The notes under the pieces are model-generated. The model searched no databases. It was not told the origin of the DNA and worked only from the letters and a program-made list of their open reading frames with translations. From Anthoceros angustus (lineage: Eukaryota; Streptophyta; Anthocerotopsida; Anthocerotales; Anthocerotaceae): 64,000 bases of DNA. The DNA is taken from the NCBI GenBank assembly GCA_010909165.1, contig MU008161.1, positions 1,054,001 through 1,118,000 on the forward strand, in the 5' to 3' direction. Below, piece after piece: positions 49,171-58,730 of this stretch (position 1 is the first letter of the stretch; each line of letters starts with the position of its first letter). A program made the position numbers and the translations under genes.

Positions 49171-52165
49171 GGAGCAGTGGCACTCCGTGACGTAGAGCAA
49201 GGTACGGGTTTTGGCTTTGTTGGGGAGTGACCGTCCTCACAGGTGTGGTGGAAGTGGACTCGTCTTGATCGGGTTGATTGGACTTTTTGGCGGCTTGCCA
49301 ACTTGAATGGATCCGTCACTCTACGCCCGATGGACTCATGAGGGCAGAAGGTTGTCATTGATTGACGAAAGAAACAAACGCCTTGCTAACGCTGCTGCCA
49401 TTGATTTGATGGACATGGTGATGGTAACGTGATGCGGCCACATTGGGCTAATCATGTCTGTTTGGTTTTGTGTTGTAGAGTGAAGGCCATGCAATCATGG
49501 AGTGGAGGTGTTGGGGAGGATGCAGGTGTGGTCGCCTCTTGTGGTGGTGGGAGGAGCAGTGGCACTCCGTGATTGGGAGTGACCGTCCTCACGGATGTGG
49601 TGGAAGTGGACTGCTCACGATCGGGTTGATTGGCCTTTTTGCAGCTTGCCAACTTGAATGGATCCCGCCTGCCCGATGGACTCATGAGGGCAATGTAAGG
49701 TTGTCATTGCTTCCGGATGAGGCGGAAACAACGGCACTTGCATGACCGCCAGTTCACATTGATTTCGATGGACATGGTGATGGTAACGTGATGCGCATGA
49801 TTGGGCTAATCATGTCTGTTTGGTTTTTTTTGCTGTAGAGTGAAGGCCATCTGTAATCATGGAGTGGAGGCTTTGGGACGATGCGGTGTGGTCGCCCCTC
49901 TTGTGGTGAATTGGGAGGAGCTGCAGTGGCACTCCGTGACGTAGAGCAAGGTACGGGTGTTGGCTTTTGTTGGGGAGTGACCGCCCTCGGATGTGGTGGA
50001 AGTGGACTCGTCTTGATCGGGTTGATTGGACTTTTTTTTGCAGCTTGCCAACTTGAATGGATCCCGCTACCGCCTGATGGACTCATGAGGGCTGAAGGTT
50101 GTCATTGATTCGCATGTAAGGAAACAAACGCCTTGTGCACTTAACACGCCAGTTCACATTGATTTCAGTGGACATAGTGATGGTAACGTGATGCAGCACA
50201 GATTGGGCTAATCATGTCCTGTTTGGTTTTTTTCTGTTGTAGAGTGAAGGCCAGTCTGTAATCATGGAGTGGAGGCTGTTTGGGAGGATGCAGGCTGTGT
50301 GGTCACCCCTCTTGTGGTGAATTGGGAGGAGCCAGAGTGGCACTCCGTGACGTAGAGGTGCGGGGTTTTGGCTTTTTGTTGGGGAGTGACCGTCCTCACA
50401 GATGTGGTGGAAGTGGACTCGTGCTGATCGGGTTGATTGGACTTTTTGGCGCTTGCCAACTTGAATGGATCCGTCACTCTACGCCCGATGGACTCATGAG
50501 GGCATGAAGGTTGTCATTGATTGAGACGAGAAAAACAACGTCTTGTGCACTTAACGCGCGATTCACATTGATTTGATGGACATGGTGATGGTAACGTGAT
50601 GCGGCATGATTGGGCTAATCATGTCCTGCTTGGTTTTTTTCTGTAGAGTGAAGGCCACCGCAATCATGGAGTGGAGGCTTTGGGAGGATGCAGTGTGGTC
50701 GCCTCTTGTGGTGAATTGGGAGGAGCTGCAGTGGCACTCCGTGACGTAGAGCAAGGTACGGGTGTTGGCTTTTGTTGGGGAGTGACCACCTCCTCATGTG
50801 GTGGAAGTGGACTCGTCTTGATCGGGTTGATTGGACTTTTTTTTGCGCCAACTTGTATGGATCCGTCACTCTGCCCGATGGACTCATGAGGGCACAAGGT
50901 TGTCATTGCTTCGGGAAACAAACGCCTTGTGCACTTAACACCGCCAGCTCACATTGATTTCGATGGACATGGTGATGGTAACGTGATGCGATGATTGGGC
51001 TAATCATGTCTGTTTGGTTTTTTTTGTAGAGTGAAGGCCATCTGTAATCATGGAGTGGAGGCTTTGGGACGATGTGGTCGCCCTCTTGTGGTGAATTGGG
51101 AGGAGCAGTGGCACTCCGTGACGTAGAGCAAGGTAGGGTTTTGGCTTTTGTTGGGAGTGACCGCCCCGCGATGTGGTGGAAGTGGACTCGTCTTGATCGG
51201 GTTGATTGGCCTTTTGCAGCTTGCCAACTTGAATGGATCCCGTACCTGGCGGACTCATGAGGGCTGAAGGTTGTCATTGATTCGCATGTAAGGAAACAAA
51301 CGCCTTGTGCACTTAACACCGCCAGCTCACATTGATTTGTGGACATGGTGATGGTAACGTGATGCGATGATTGGGCTAATCATGTCCTGCTTGGTTTTTT
51401 TTGTAGAGTGAAGGCCAGTCTGCAATCATGGAGTGGAGGCTGTTTGGGAGGATGCAGGCTGTGTGGTCGCCCCTCTTGTGGTGAATTGGGAGGAGCCAGA
51501 GTGGCACTCCGTGATTGGGGAGTGACCGTCCTCACAGATGTGGTGGAAGTGGACTCGTTCTGATCGGGTTGATTGGCCTTTTTTTTTGCAGCTTGCCAAC
51601 TTGAATGGATCCCGTCACTCTCTGCCCGATGGACTCATGAGGGCACAGAAGGTTGTCATTGCTTCAGATAGACGGAAACAAACGGCTTGTGCACTTGACA
51701 CTGCCAGTTCACATTGATTTCAGTGGACATGGTGATGGTAACGTGATGCGATGATTGGGCTAATCATGTCCGCTTGGTTTTTTGTAGAGTGAAGGCCCCG
51801 CAATCATGGAGTGGAGGTTTTGGGAGGATGCAGGTGTGGTCGCCTCTTGTGGTGAATTGGGAGTGGCACTCCGTGATTGGGGAGTGACCGCCCTCACGTG
51901 GTGGAAGTGGACTGCTCGACCCTTTTTGCATTGCCAACTTGAATGGATCTCACTCCGCCGATGGACTCATGAGGGCATGAAGGTTGTCATTGCTTAGGCA
52001 GACTAAACAAACGGCTTGTGCACTTGACCGCCACCACATTGATTTCGTGGACATGGTGATGGTAACGTGATGCGATGATTGGGCTAATCATGTCTTTTTT
52101 TGTGTTGTAGAGTGAAGGCCACAGAATCATGGAGTGGAGTTTGGGACGACGTGTGTGTCGCCTCT
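49020..52165. repeat. Satellite array, nine copies of a ~326-406-bp monomer
   Basis: The anchor GGACAT(G/A)GTGATGGTAACG occurs at about 49026, 49411, 49769, 50171, 50577, 50966, 51344, 51724 and 52050, with an isolated copy at 47176. Each monomer then has TTGGGCTAATCATGTC, GTAGAGTGAAGGCC, AATCATGGAGTGGAG, CTCTTGTGGTGAATTGGGAG, GTGGTGGAAGTGGACT, CTTGCCAACTTG(A/T)ATGGATC and GATGGACTCATGAGGGC. Short open frames recur in every copy but drift with indels, so I do not call genes. Confidence 0.92.
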
Positions 52166-52180
52166 TGTGGCCGTGCTGTC

Positions 52181-52380
52181 AAAAATGAGTAGATTGATGC
52201 TACATCAAAATAATGTCAATATGAGTAGGGTTTTCAAAATGAGTAAGGTTGTCAAAAATGAGTAAGGTTGTCAAAAATGAGTAAGGTTGTGAAAACGAGT
52301 AGGGTTTTCAAAATGAGTAAGGTTGTGAAAACGAGTAGGGTTTTCAAAATGAGTAAGGTTGTGAAAACGAGTCAGTTCTT
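52181..52380. repeat. GAGTAAGG minisatellite, left copy
   Basis: Units such as AAAATGAGTAAGGTTGTC and GAAAACGAGTAGGGTTTTC alternate about eight times. The block starts with AGTAGATTGATGCTACATC. The first ~110 bp match 53432-53545 closely, so the two form a direct repeat about 1.25 kb apart. Confidence 0.9.
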
Positions 52381-52384
52381 CCTT

Positions 52385-53430
52385 GGGCCAGTTATCCTAG
52401 TCCCACTATTATTGTGGTGTGACCAGCTGCTTTCTAACAACTCTTCTCAATGTACCTCACAGTCTCAAAAGATAAAATGTATGAGGAGGCTGGCATCGAC
52501 TAGATGGAGGAGGACGAGGATGCATCCAGCGAGGAGCTCATGGAAATGGAAATACTCAAAGGAAGCAAGGGGAATAAAGCTATGCTCTTGTCCACTCCAA
52601 GTTCTAAGAGTGAGAAATCATATTAGATAGACGCACCTAGGTAGGGACAGGGTTTGGGTCCTCTAAATACTGAAATAGAGACTCCTCTTCAGACAAAAAC
52701 TTACTGGCCTCTGGTTTAGGTGGATGTGTGAAGTGGTTCTAAGACACCTAGTGCTTCTTTAAACTGATGATGCTTCAACTTGGGTAAGGCCTTGTACACG
52801 ATTCGCCAATATATTCTTATAGACACCTACGTATTCAGGGCCAATATATTTTTATAGATGCCTACGTATTCAGCGCCAATATATTCTTATAGACGCGTAT
52901 TCAAGCCAGAAAGTCACTAAAAAATATGCCCCATCTCCTTTGTCCGCTTTGGTATTCCATACTACCGTGCTTGAAATGATCTACACCAGAAGGTAGGTAG
53001 CATAGTAGGATGCCGCTTTTTGTTCCTGTAATTATTACCTTTTCTTCTCTTTGTGATATGTCGTTTCATATTAGCTTCAAAATATTCGATAAGGTTCTTT
53101 TCATTCGAATTGTTAGATAGGCAGGTTGGACAAGTTCATACCACTCATTGGAATGGTTAGAGCAGGTTGGACAAGTTTATACTAACTAGTCTACGACATT
53201 TTGATGGAGTGTGATGTATGAAGTGCCATGTAGTATTACGATGCAATGCATTTTATATACGCTTTTCAAATATTTTGAAACTACCATAAAAAAATGTATC
53301 ACAAAGAGAAGAAAATATCTTAACAATACAAAAAATTACAATTATAGAAACAAGATTTACATTCTACTAATCTGTCTTCTAGCTTACATCCGCAAGGAGT
53401 GCGTAAAATATAACCTTCAAAAAATCATGG
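52385..53430. other. Interval between the two minisatellite copies; no gene recognised
   Basis: Nothing coding is supportable. At 52595-52620 the sequence AGTTCTAAGAGTGAGAAATCA also occurs at 47630, inside the long tandem repeat. At 52805-52910 there are three tandem ~38-bp copies of GCCAATATATT(C/T)TTATAGA. The right half is AT-rich. Confidence 0.5.
52805..52910. repeat. Three tandem ~38-bp repeats
   Basis: GCCAATATATTCTTATAGAC, followed by (G)CCTACGTATTCAG, occurs three times, the last copy shortened. Confidence 0.85.
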
Positions 53431-53431
53431 T

Positions 53432-53545
53432 AAAATGAGTAGATTGATGCTACATCAAAATAATGTCAATATGAGTAGGGTTTTCAAAAATGAGTAAGGT
53501 TGTCAAAAATGAGTAAGGTTGTGAAAACGAGTAGGGTTTTTTCTT
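53432..53545. repeat. GAGTAAGG minisatellite, right copy, overlapping the peroxidase 3' end
   Basis: This is the second copy of the block at 52181-52300. It runs into the last codons of the minus-strand peroxidase gene: the stop TGA (53505-53503) and about ten preceding codons are made of this repeat. Confidence 0.88.
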
Positions 53546-54775
53546 CGGCAATCAAGTCGAATCTCTGCTTCATTATCCCCCTGCAAGTGTACACCAACCC
53601 GGCCAAGAGAAAGAACGGCCTGTGCAAAGTCTGCCAAGAAAAGTGGTGTATCTCTCATATATGTTCGCACAAGTGCTCTTGTGCTATTCTCTTCATAAAG
53701 CAATTGATCGGAGCTGAGAAGACCTCGACGTCTAGACAGATTAGTGTAATACCGAGAATCAAATTCCATAGGAGTTGAATAATCCAATTGTACTCTAGTT
53801 TCCAGAGCAGGGTCTCCCGTAAGATTATCAGTTCTGCACCGTGCTTCAAGTAATATCCCATACTCCATATCCAAATCAGAAGCAAGGCGAGGTTCTAATC
53901 TGTCTACGAAGGTAGAACAACGTGCTTGACCTACGGTGTGTGCTCCTGATCATAACAAACAATCAGAGATTAGATACCACTTCAATGAATCTAGAGACAG
54001 AAACATCTACATAGTTTGAAAAGAAGAATGAAGCGTAACAGTACCAGATAATGTCACCATTTGTTCCAAGGAAATGCCGATCTCGCTGAATTTAGCTTGA
54101 AGTTCACGAAGCGTCATATTCGGTGCCGGAAGAGCTGCGTCTGCATCTTCTTTCAAGGTAACAAATCCGTCTAACCTACCGGCCTCCACATTCCACGTTG
54201 GCCCTCCTCCCTGCACGTACGCAACTCAGATGTAAGAAACAGAATCAGTCATGCACTGAAATGGAGTCTGGACATCGATTTTCCGGAAGAAGATTCTGAC
54301 CAGGTTTACGGCGTCTCGAGCAGCAAATGCGAGAATATCAGCACAGGTCACGACACCGGGACATAAGTTTTCGACGCTCGCTTTGATATCATAGATAACG
54401 TCGAGGTACCTCATCCCGGCATTCAAGGAGGAATCCAATTCTCCTTGGACCCCCGCTGGGGGTTCCAACAAGATAGATGCGTCGCATCCCTGCAAGAAGA
54501 CACGAACGGGATAGTTACAAGACAGTAGACGTCCATCAAGAAATCATCCCGCTTCAAGTGTGATGCGATGTACATACCCGAACCATGCAGTCATGAAAAT
54601 GGAGACGAAGCAAAGCAGGCCCCACGCGCGAGTCGTTATCGTAATACTCCGCCACCTGAGCGCCAATGAGCGCCTGCAGACCTGGGCACTGCAGATCGTA
54701 ATATCCCGTGGACAGGATGCCGTTGGCTGCTCCACAGCAGCATAGCAGAAACAAGACATACGCAAGAGCCCCCAT
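53503..54775 (-). CDS. Class III (secretory) peroxidase, 4 exons
   Basis: This heme peroxidase would act in the cell wall or apoplast, oxidising phenolics with hydrogen peroxide. Exons on the minus strand: 54775-54578, 54489-54301, 54210-54045 and 53945-53503, all in phase, 331 residues. The three introns sit at the positions classical for plant peroxidases: after HDC.VR, after AARDAV.L and inside SG/AHT. I chose the ATG at 54775 because it gives a signal peptide (MGALAYVLFLLCCCGAANG). An upstream in-frame ATG at 54868 would add 31 residues. Visible motifs are distal Arg57/His61 in RLHFHDC, GCDASILL, the proximal His at about 187 in VTLSGAHTVGQARC, FDSRYYTNL, GLLSSDQ and eight cysteines for four disulfides. 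Oddities: HDCMV rather than the usual HDCFV, GRLDG rather than GRRDG, and a C-terminal tail encoded by minisatellite DNA. Confidence 0.9.
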
Positions 54776-54894
54776 CGCTTTCAGAATATTAGCACGTAGC
54801 TCAAAGCGTAGCGGACGTTGCATCTCATGGCTCATGGTGAGATGCGGATAAGGAGTTATCGGCTCCATCTACAAGTAAGAGAGATCTCGTTTCT

Positions 54895-55036
54895 TGCACT
54901 CTCCGCAACTCTGGGCTCAGCTCAGGTCACTGCTCTCTCACACTCCACGGTCGGAGAAAATGTAGGCCCCCGCAACTCTAGGCTCAGCTCAGATTCACTG
55001 CTCTCTCACACTCCACAGTCGGAGAATATGATCGGC
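54895..55036. repeat. Two tandem ~70-bp repeats upstream of the peroxidase gene
   Basis: GCAACTCT(G/A)GGCTCAGCTCAG, then CACTGCTCTCTCACACTCCAC and GTCGGAGAA, occurs at 54905 and 54973. The pair lies 120-260 bp upstream of the peroxidase ATG, so it could belong to the promoter. Any regulatory role is only inferred from location. Confidence 0.75.
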
Positions 55037-55182
55037 CAGCAGATGATCCTAATAAACAAGGCAGAGAACCTCCTGGAAACTAGTCTGTTTATCTTAACCA
55101 CTTTCCAGGTCCTTAACCATTTCCTGAGTCCGTTTATGAGAATCATACCGCACTCACATGCCCGGCATCACCTAAACCTGGT

Positions 55183-56640
55183 ATGCATCTTTCAGTTCAT
55201 CACGCTTTGCATACCCAGATATCCCGGGCATGCCATGTCCCCGCCTCTCTTGTGGCCGTGCTGTCAAAACCATGCGTGCATTTTCCAGTTCATGACATTT
55301 CGCATGACCAGATATCAGGGCTTTTCCATGTCACCACAAGGAAGATTCCGAAGCGGGTTGTGTTCCAATCTGGTGCCTAAGGATATGCACAGGACGGGCA
55401 TCCCGTCATGTGGAATGTTTCAGACTGCCCAATGAATAGGTCGAGCAAACATGACAACTCACATGGAAGAAGTGGATTCAGGCTCAGTGCCTCGTTGCTC
55501 GCAAATCGAGTAGGCACCAGTGCTCACAGAAGCCCTCATAAGGCAAGCAAAAGTAGCATGGTCAGCCGAACTGAGGCATTCTGCCTCCATCTGTACATAC
55601 AGAACAACCGGCTGAACGGCTCCATCCCATGGGAGCTTGGGACTACACACCGAACTTGTTCGGCCCTGGCTGGGCTACAACAATCTTACAGGGCCCAGCC
55701 CTGACGTGCCAACAATCTGCACAAGCTGTAGGAACTAGGTCTGAACTCCAACCTGCTCAGCGACTCCATTCCTGGCGAGTTGAGGCAGTCCAGTAACCTG
55801 CGGATCTTGTATCCAGCTCCAACCTGCTGTTGACAGGATCCATCCCACCTGGGCTGGGTGCTCTGCCAAACCTCCAAGTGCGCCTGCTCCTCAAGAATGA
55901 TCTTTCCGGTGCGACCCAGCCGATGTGTGGAACTGCTCCAGCTTGACCACTCTGGGCTGTCAAAGATCTCACAGGGTCCATTCCTGCCGAGCTTGGCGAT
56001 CTGCAAAAGCTGGAGGATCTGGGTCTACTCTTCAAACTCCTCAGCGGCAGTCTCCTGCATCCATTGAAACTGTTTTTGGTGCTTCTTGGCTTGGAGGAAA
56101 TCAGGAACTTGAGGCCACATTCCACGAAGCATTGGCCAGTTGAAGCAGCTTTGATACATACAGTGGTACTAGGACTGGTGGGCTAACGATGGATTGACCG
56201 GAGATTCCCATCGAGATTGGAAACCTCTGTCGTCTGCAGAAGCTATTTTTGGAGAACAACCAGCTGAACGGCTCCATTCCTGGCGAGTTGAGGCAGTCCA
56301 GTAACCTGCGGATCTTGTATCCAGCTCCAACCTGCTCAGCGACTCCATTCCTGGCGAGTTGAGGCAGTGCAGTAACCTGCGGATCTTGTATCCAGCTCCA
56401 ACCTGCTCAGCGACTCCATTCCTGGCGAGTTGAGGCAGTGCAGTAACCTGCGGATCTTGTATCCAGCTCCAACCTGTTGACAGGATCCATCCCACCTGGG
56501 CTGGGTGCTCTGCCAAACCTCCAAGTTGCCCAGCGTACCCAGCAATCAGGGCATTCCATGTCACCAAATTCTTTGAGTTCATGCTGTCAAAAACCTGGCG
56601 TGCCTCTCTCAGTTCATCACATTCTGCGTCCTTCAGATCT
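55183..56640. repeat. Three dispersed copies of a ~90-bp motif
   Basis: A motif with CAGTTCAT(C/G)ACnnTT(T/C)GCAT, then a CAGATATC stretch and CATGCCATGTC or a variant, and the CTGTCAAAA core, occurs near 55190-55275, 55285-55350 and 56555-56635. The 22 bp around TTGTGGCCGTGCTGTCAAAA at 55250 also occurs exactly at the right end of the satellite (52153). Confidence 0.6.
55590..56530 (+). pseudogene. LRR receptor fragments (set 1)
   Basis: Plus-strand reading gives pieces of plant LRRs (NNRLNGSIPWELGT, SDSIPGELRQSSNLRIL, LLTGSIPPGLGALPNLQV, ENNQLNGSIPGELRQ) in shifting frames with stops. A 72-bp unit (one 24-residue LRR) is present three times in tandem from about 56271 to 56486. All of these copies lack one base where the consensus would read LDLSSN, so they share a frameshift. 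The block 55737-56170 is a near-duplicate of 58263-58720. No kinase, membrane span or start is present. Confidence 0.8.
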
Positions 56641-57740
56641 CATCATTTTGCATACATATCCGCAGGCAGTTGCCCACATTCGATATCCTGCGACGTGCGT
56701 GCAGGAGCTTCCACCGTCCCTCGGCAGTAGCGTAGGTACGCCAAGACTGGAGACTTGGAAGATGCAGAACCCAGGGAGCACGCAATCCCGGAATTGCACT
56801 GTGGGGGTATTTCCTGCTTACCATTTCTGTTGAGAGATGGCGGTTTCTGGTTGGATACCTGTGCTTGGAGTGATGCACCTTGCTGTGTAAAAGGGAAGAC
56901 AAATACTGAAAGCAATATAGCAGTTATAGCAACTACAACACCAAGGTAGCTTAAATAACACCGCACATAAGGCAGCTCCTTGCGGTAGCCTGTACACCCC
57001 CACCATCCTATGCAAGCTGCAGGCCGGCACCAATTGATGGTGGCCTACTTTGTTAGCAAGGACCAGGAATCGGTCAGTTGACAAGACCGATAGGAGGTCG
57101 ACGGCTAGTGACGCAACCGGGCCCATGACATGAACTCACAACCAGGTCTGTCAGTGGAAGCACAACAGGTGTGAAAAATATGGCAGTTGCTGCCAACAGT
57201 AGCACGGCCAACCATGCATATCCTGCTTGCTCTCTGGCGTGATTACCCCTCCAGCCTCAAACGCATTGCTCTTAAACCACCCTGCCTGCCCCAGCTGACT
57301 TGTCCAAGATCTGAACGGTAACAAAGACCTTAGGATCACAGGAGAATATAAGAGCAGTCATGGAACGCTGTGGTGCCAAAGATCCAGTCGAAGCTTTGCT
57401 TAACATGAACTGAGAATCAAAGGGGAGCGTTGGGACAATGACTGTAGGCACCTTGACGATCTGAGCATCAGAAAAGCTTTCGCCTGCGCATAGTCTGCCG
57501 TGCTGCAACTAAACAGTCAAAGACAGAAGCAACCCAACAAACCAAACCCACCAATCAAAGCGCCCGTCATGAGCACCAGAGAACAAACAAAATCCTTCAA
57601 TTTCGAGCGCGATGCGCTGAAGCATTAAAATTCCAGACAGCCTAGCTACAAATGTAGAACTTACTAAGATCTCACCGAAATCAGTTCTACCCAGCCCACC
57701 GTGTGCTGCCTCCAAAAACGTCCTGAAACTACACATGTAC
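56640..57740 (-). other. Possible minus-strand membrane-protein gene or remnant, unresolved
   Basis: Several minus-strand open pieces contain hydrophobic spans: LAVLLLAATAIFFTPVVLPL around 57150-57215, YLGVVVAITAILLSVFVFPF around 56890-56950, and WWVWFVGLLLSLTV around 57515-57555. Possible GT/AG borders occur between them. I could not build one consistent in-phase model and do not recognise the family. It sits between two duplicated LRR blocks and may be a fragment carried by them. Confidence 0.3.
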
Positions 57741-57814
57741 CACCTAAACCTTGGCTAAACTCAGTATAGCCAGGGTTTTGCTATCAGCCAATGTGCTCTT
57801 GCTCCACCAGCCTC

Positions 57815-58725
57815 ACAATGCTCCCTCCGGCTCCATTCCTGGTGAGTTGAGGCAGTGCAGTAACCTGCGGGTCTTGAATCTCATTTCCAACCTGTTGACA
57901 GGCCCCATCCCAGCTGGCCTGAGTGCCCTGCCAAACCTCCAAGTTCTCTTTTTCCTCTGGAATGATCTTTCCGGTGCGATTCCAGCCGATGTGTGGAACT
58001 GCTCCAGCTTGACCACTCTGGGTATCGGTATGACATCATCTGGTGATGAAAACTAGTCTCCAAAACGCAGATCACGGGTAGCAGCCCACCGGAGATTGGA
58101 AACCTCTGTCGTCTGCAGAAGCTATTTTTGGAGAACAACCAGCTGAACGGCTCCATCCCATGGGAGCTTGGGACTACACCGAACTTGTTCGGCCCTGGCT
58201 GGGCTACAACAATCTTACAGGGCCCAGCCCTGACGTGCTTGGCAATCTGCACAAGCTGTAGGAACTAGGTCTGAACTCCAACCTGCTCAGCGACTCCATT
58301 CCTGGCGAGTTGAGGCAGTCCAGTAACCTGCGGATCTTGTATCCAGCTCCAACCTGCTGTTGACAGGATCCATCCCACCTGGGCTGGGTGCTCTGCCAAA
58401 CCTCCAAGTGCGCCTGCTCCTCAAGAATGATCTTTCCGGTGCGACCCAGCCGATGTGTGGAACTGCTCCAGCTTGACCACTCTGGGCTGTCAAAGATCTC
58501 ACAGGGTCCATTCCTGCCGAGCTTGGCGATCTGCAAAAGCTGGAGGATCTGGGTCTACTCTTCAAACTCCTCAGCGGCAGTCTCCCTGCATCCATTGAAA
58601 CTGTTTGGGCTTGGTGCTTCTTGGCTTGGGAGGAAATCAGGAACTTGAGGGCCACATTCCACGAAGCATTGGCCAGTTGAAGCAGCTTTGATACATACAG
58701 TGGTACTAGGACTGGTGGGCTAACG
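57815..58725 (+). pseudogene. LRR receptor fragments (set 2), duplicate of set 1
   Basis: The first part (57825-58020) is the best preserved copy: GELRQCSNLRVLNLISNLL, then AGLSALPNLQVLFFLWNDLS, then ADVWNCSSLTTLGI, without the frameshift seen elsewhere. From 58080 the sequence repeats parts of set 1: the stretch GAGATTGGAAACCTCTGTCG is at 58092 and 56212, and 58263-58720 matches 55737-56170. The reading frame is broken repeatedly afterwards. Confidence 0.8.
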
Positions 58726-58730
58726 ATGGA

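Noticed and set aside
46387-51260. Many 60-240-residue open frames in the tandem repeats and satellite
   Set aside because: They recur with each monomer but drift by indels, lack domains and vary at suspected error sites.
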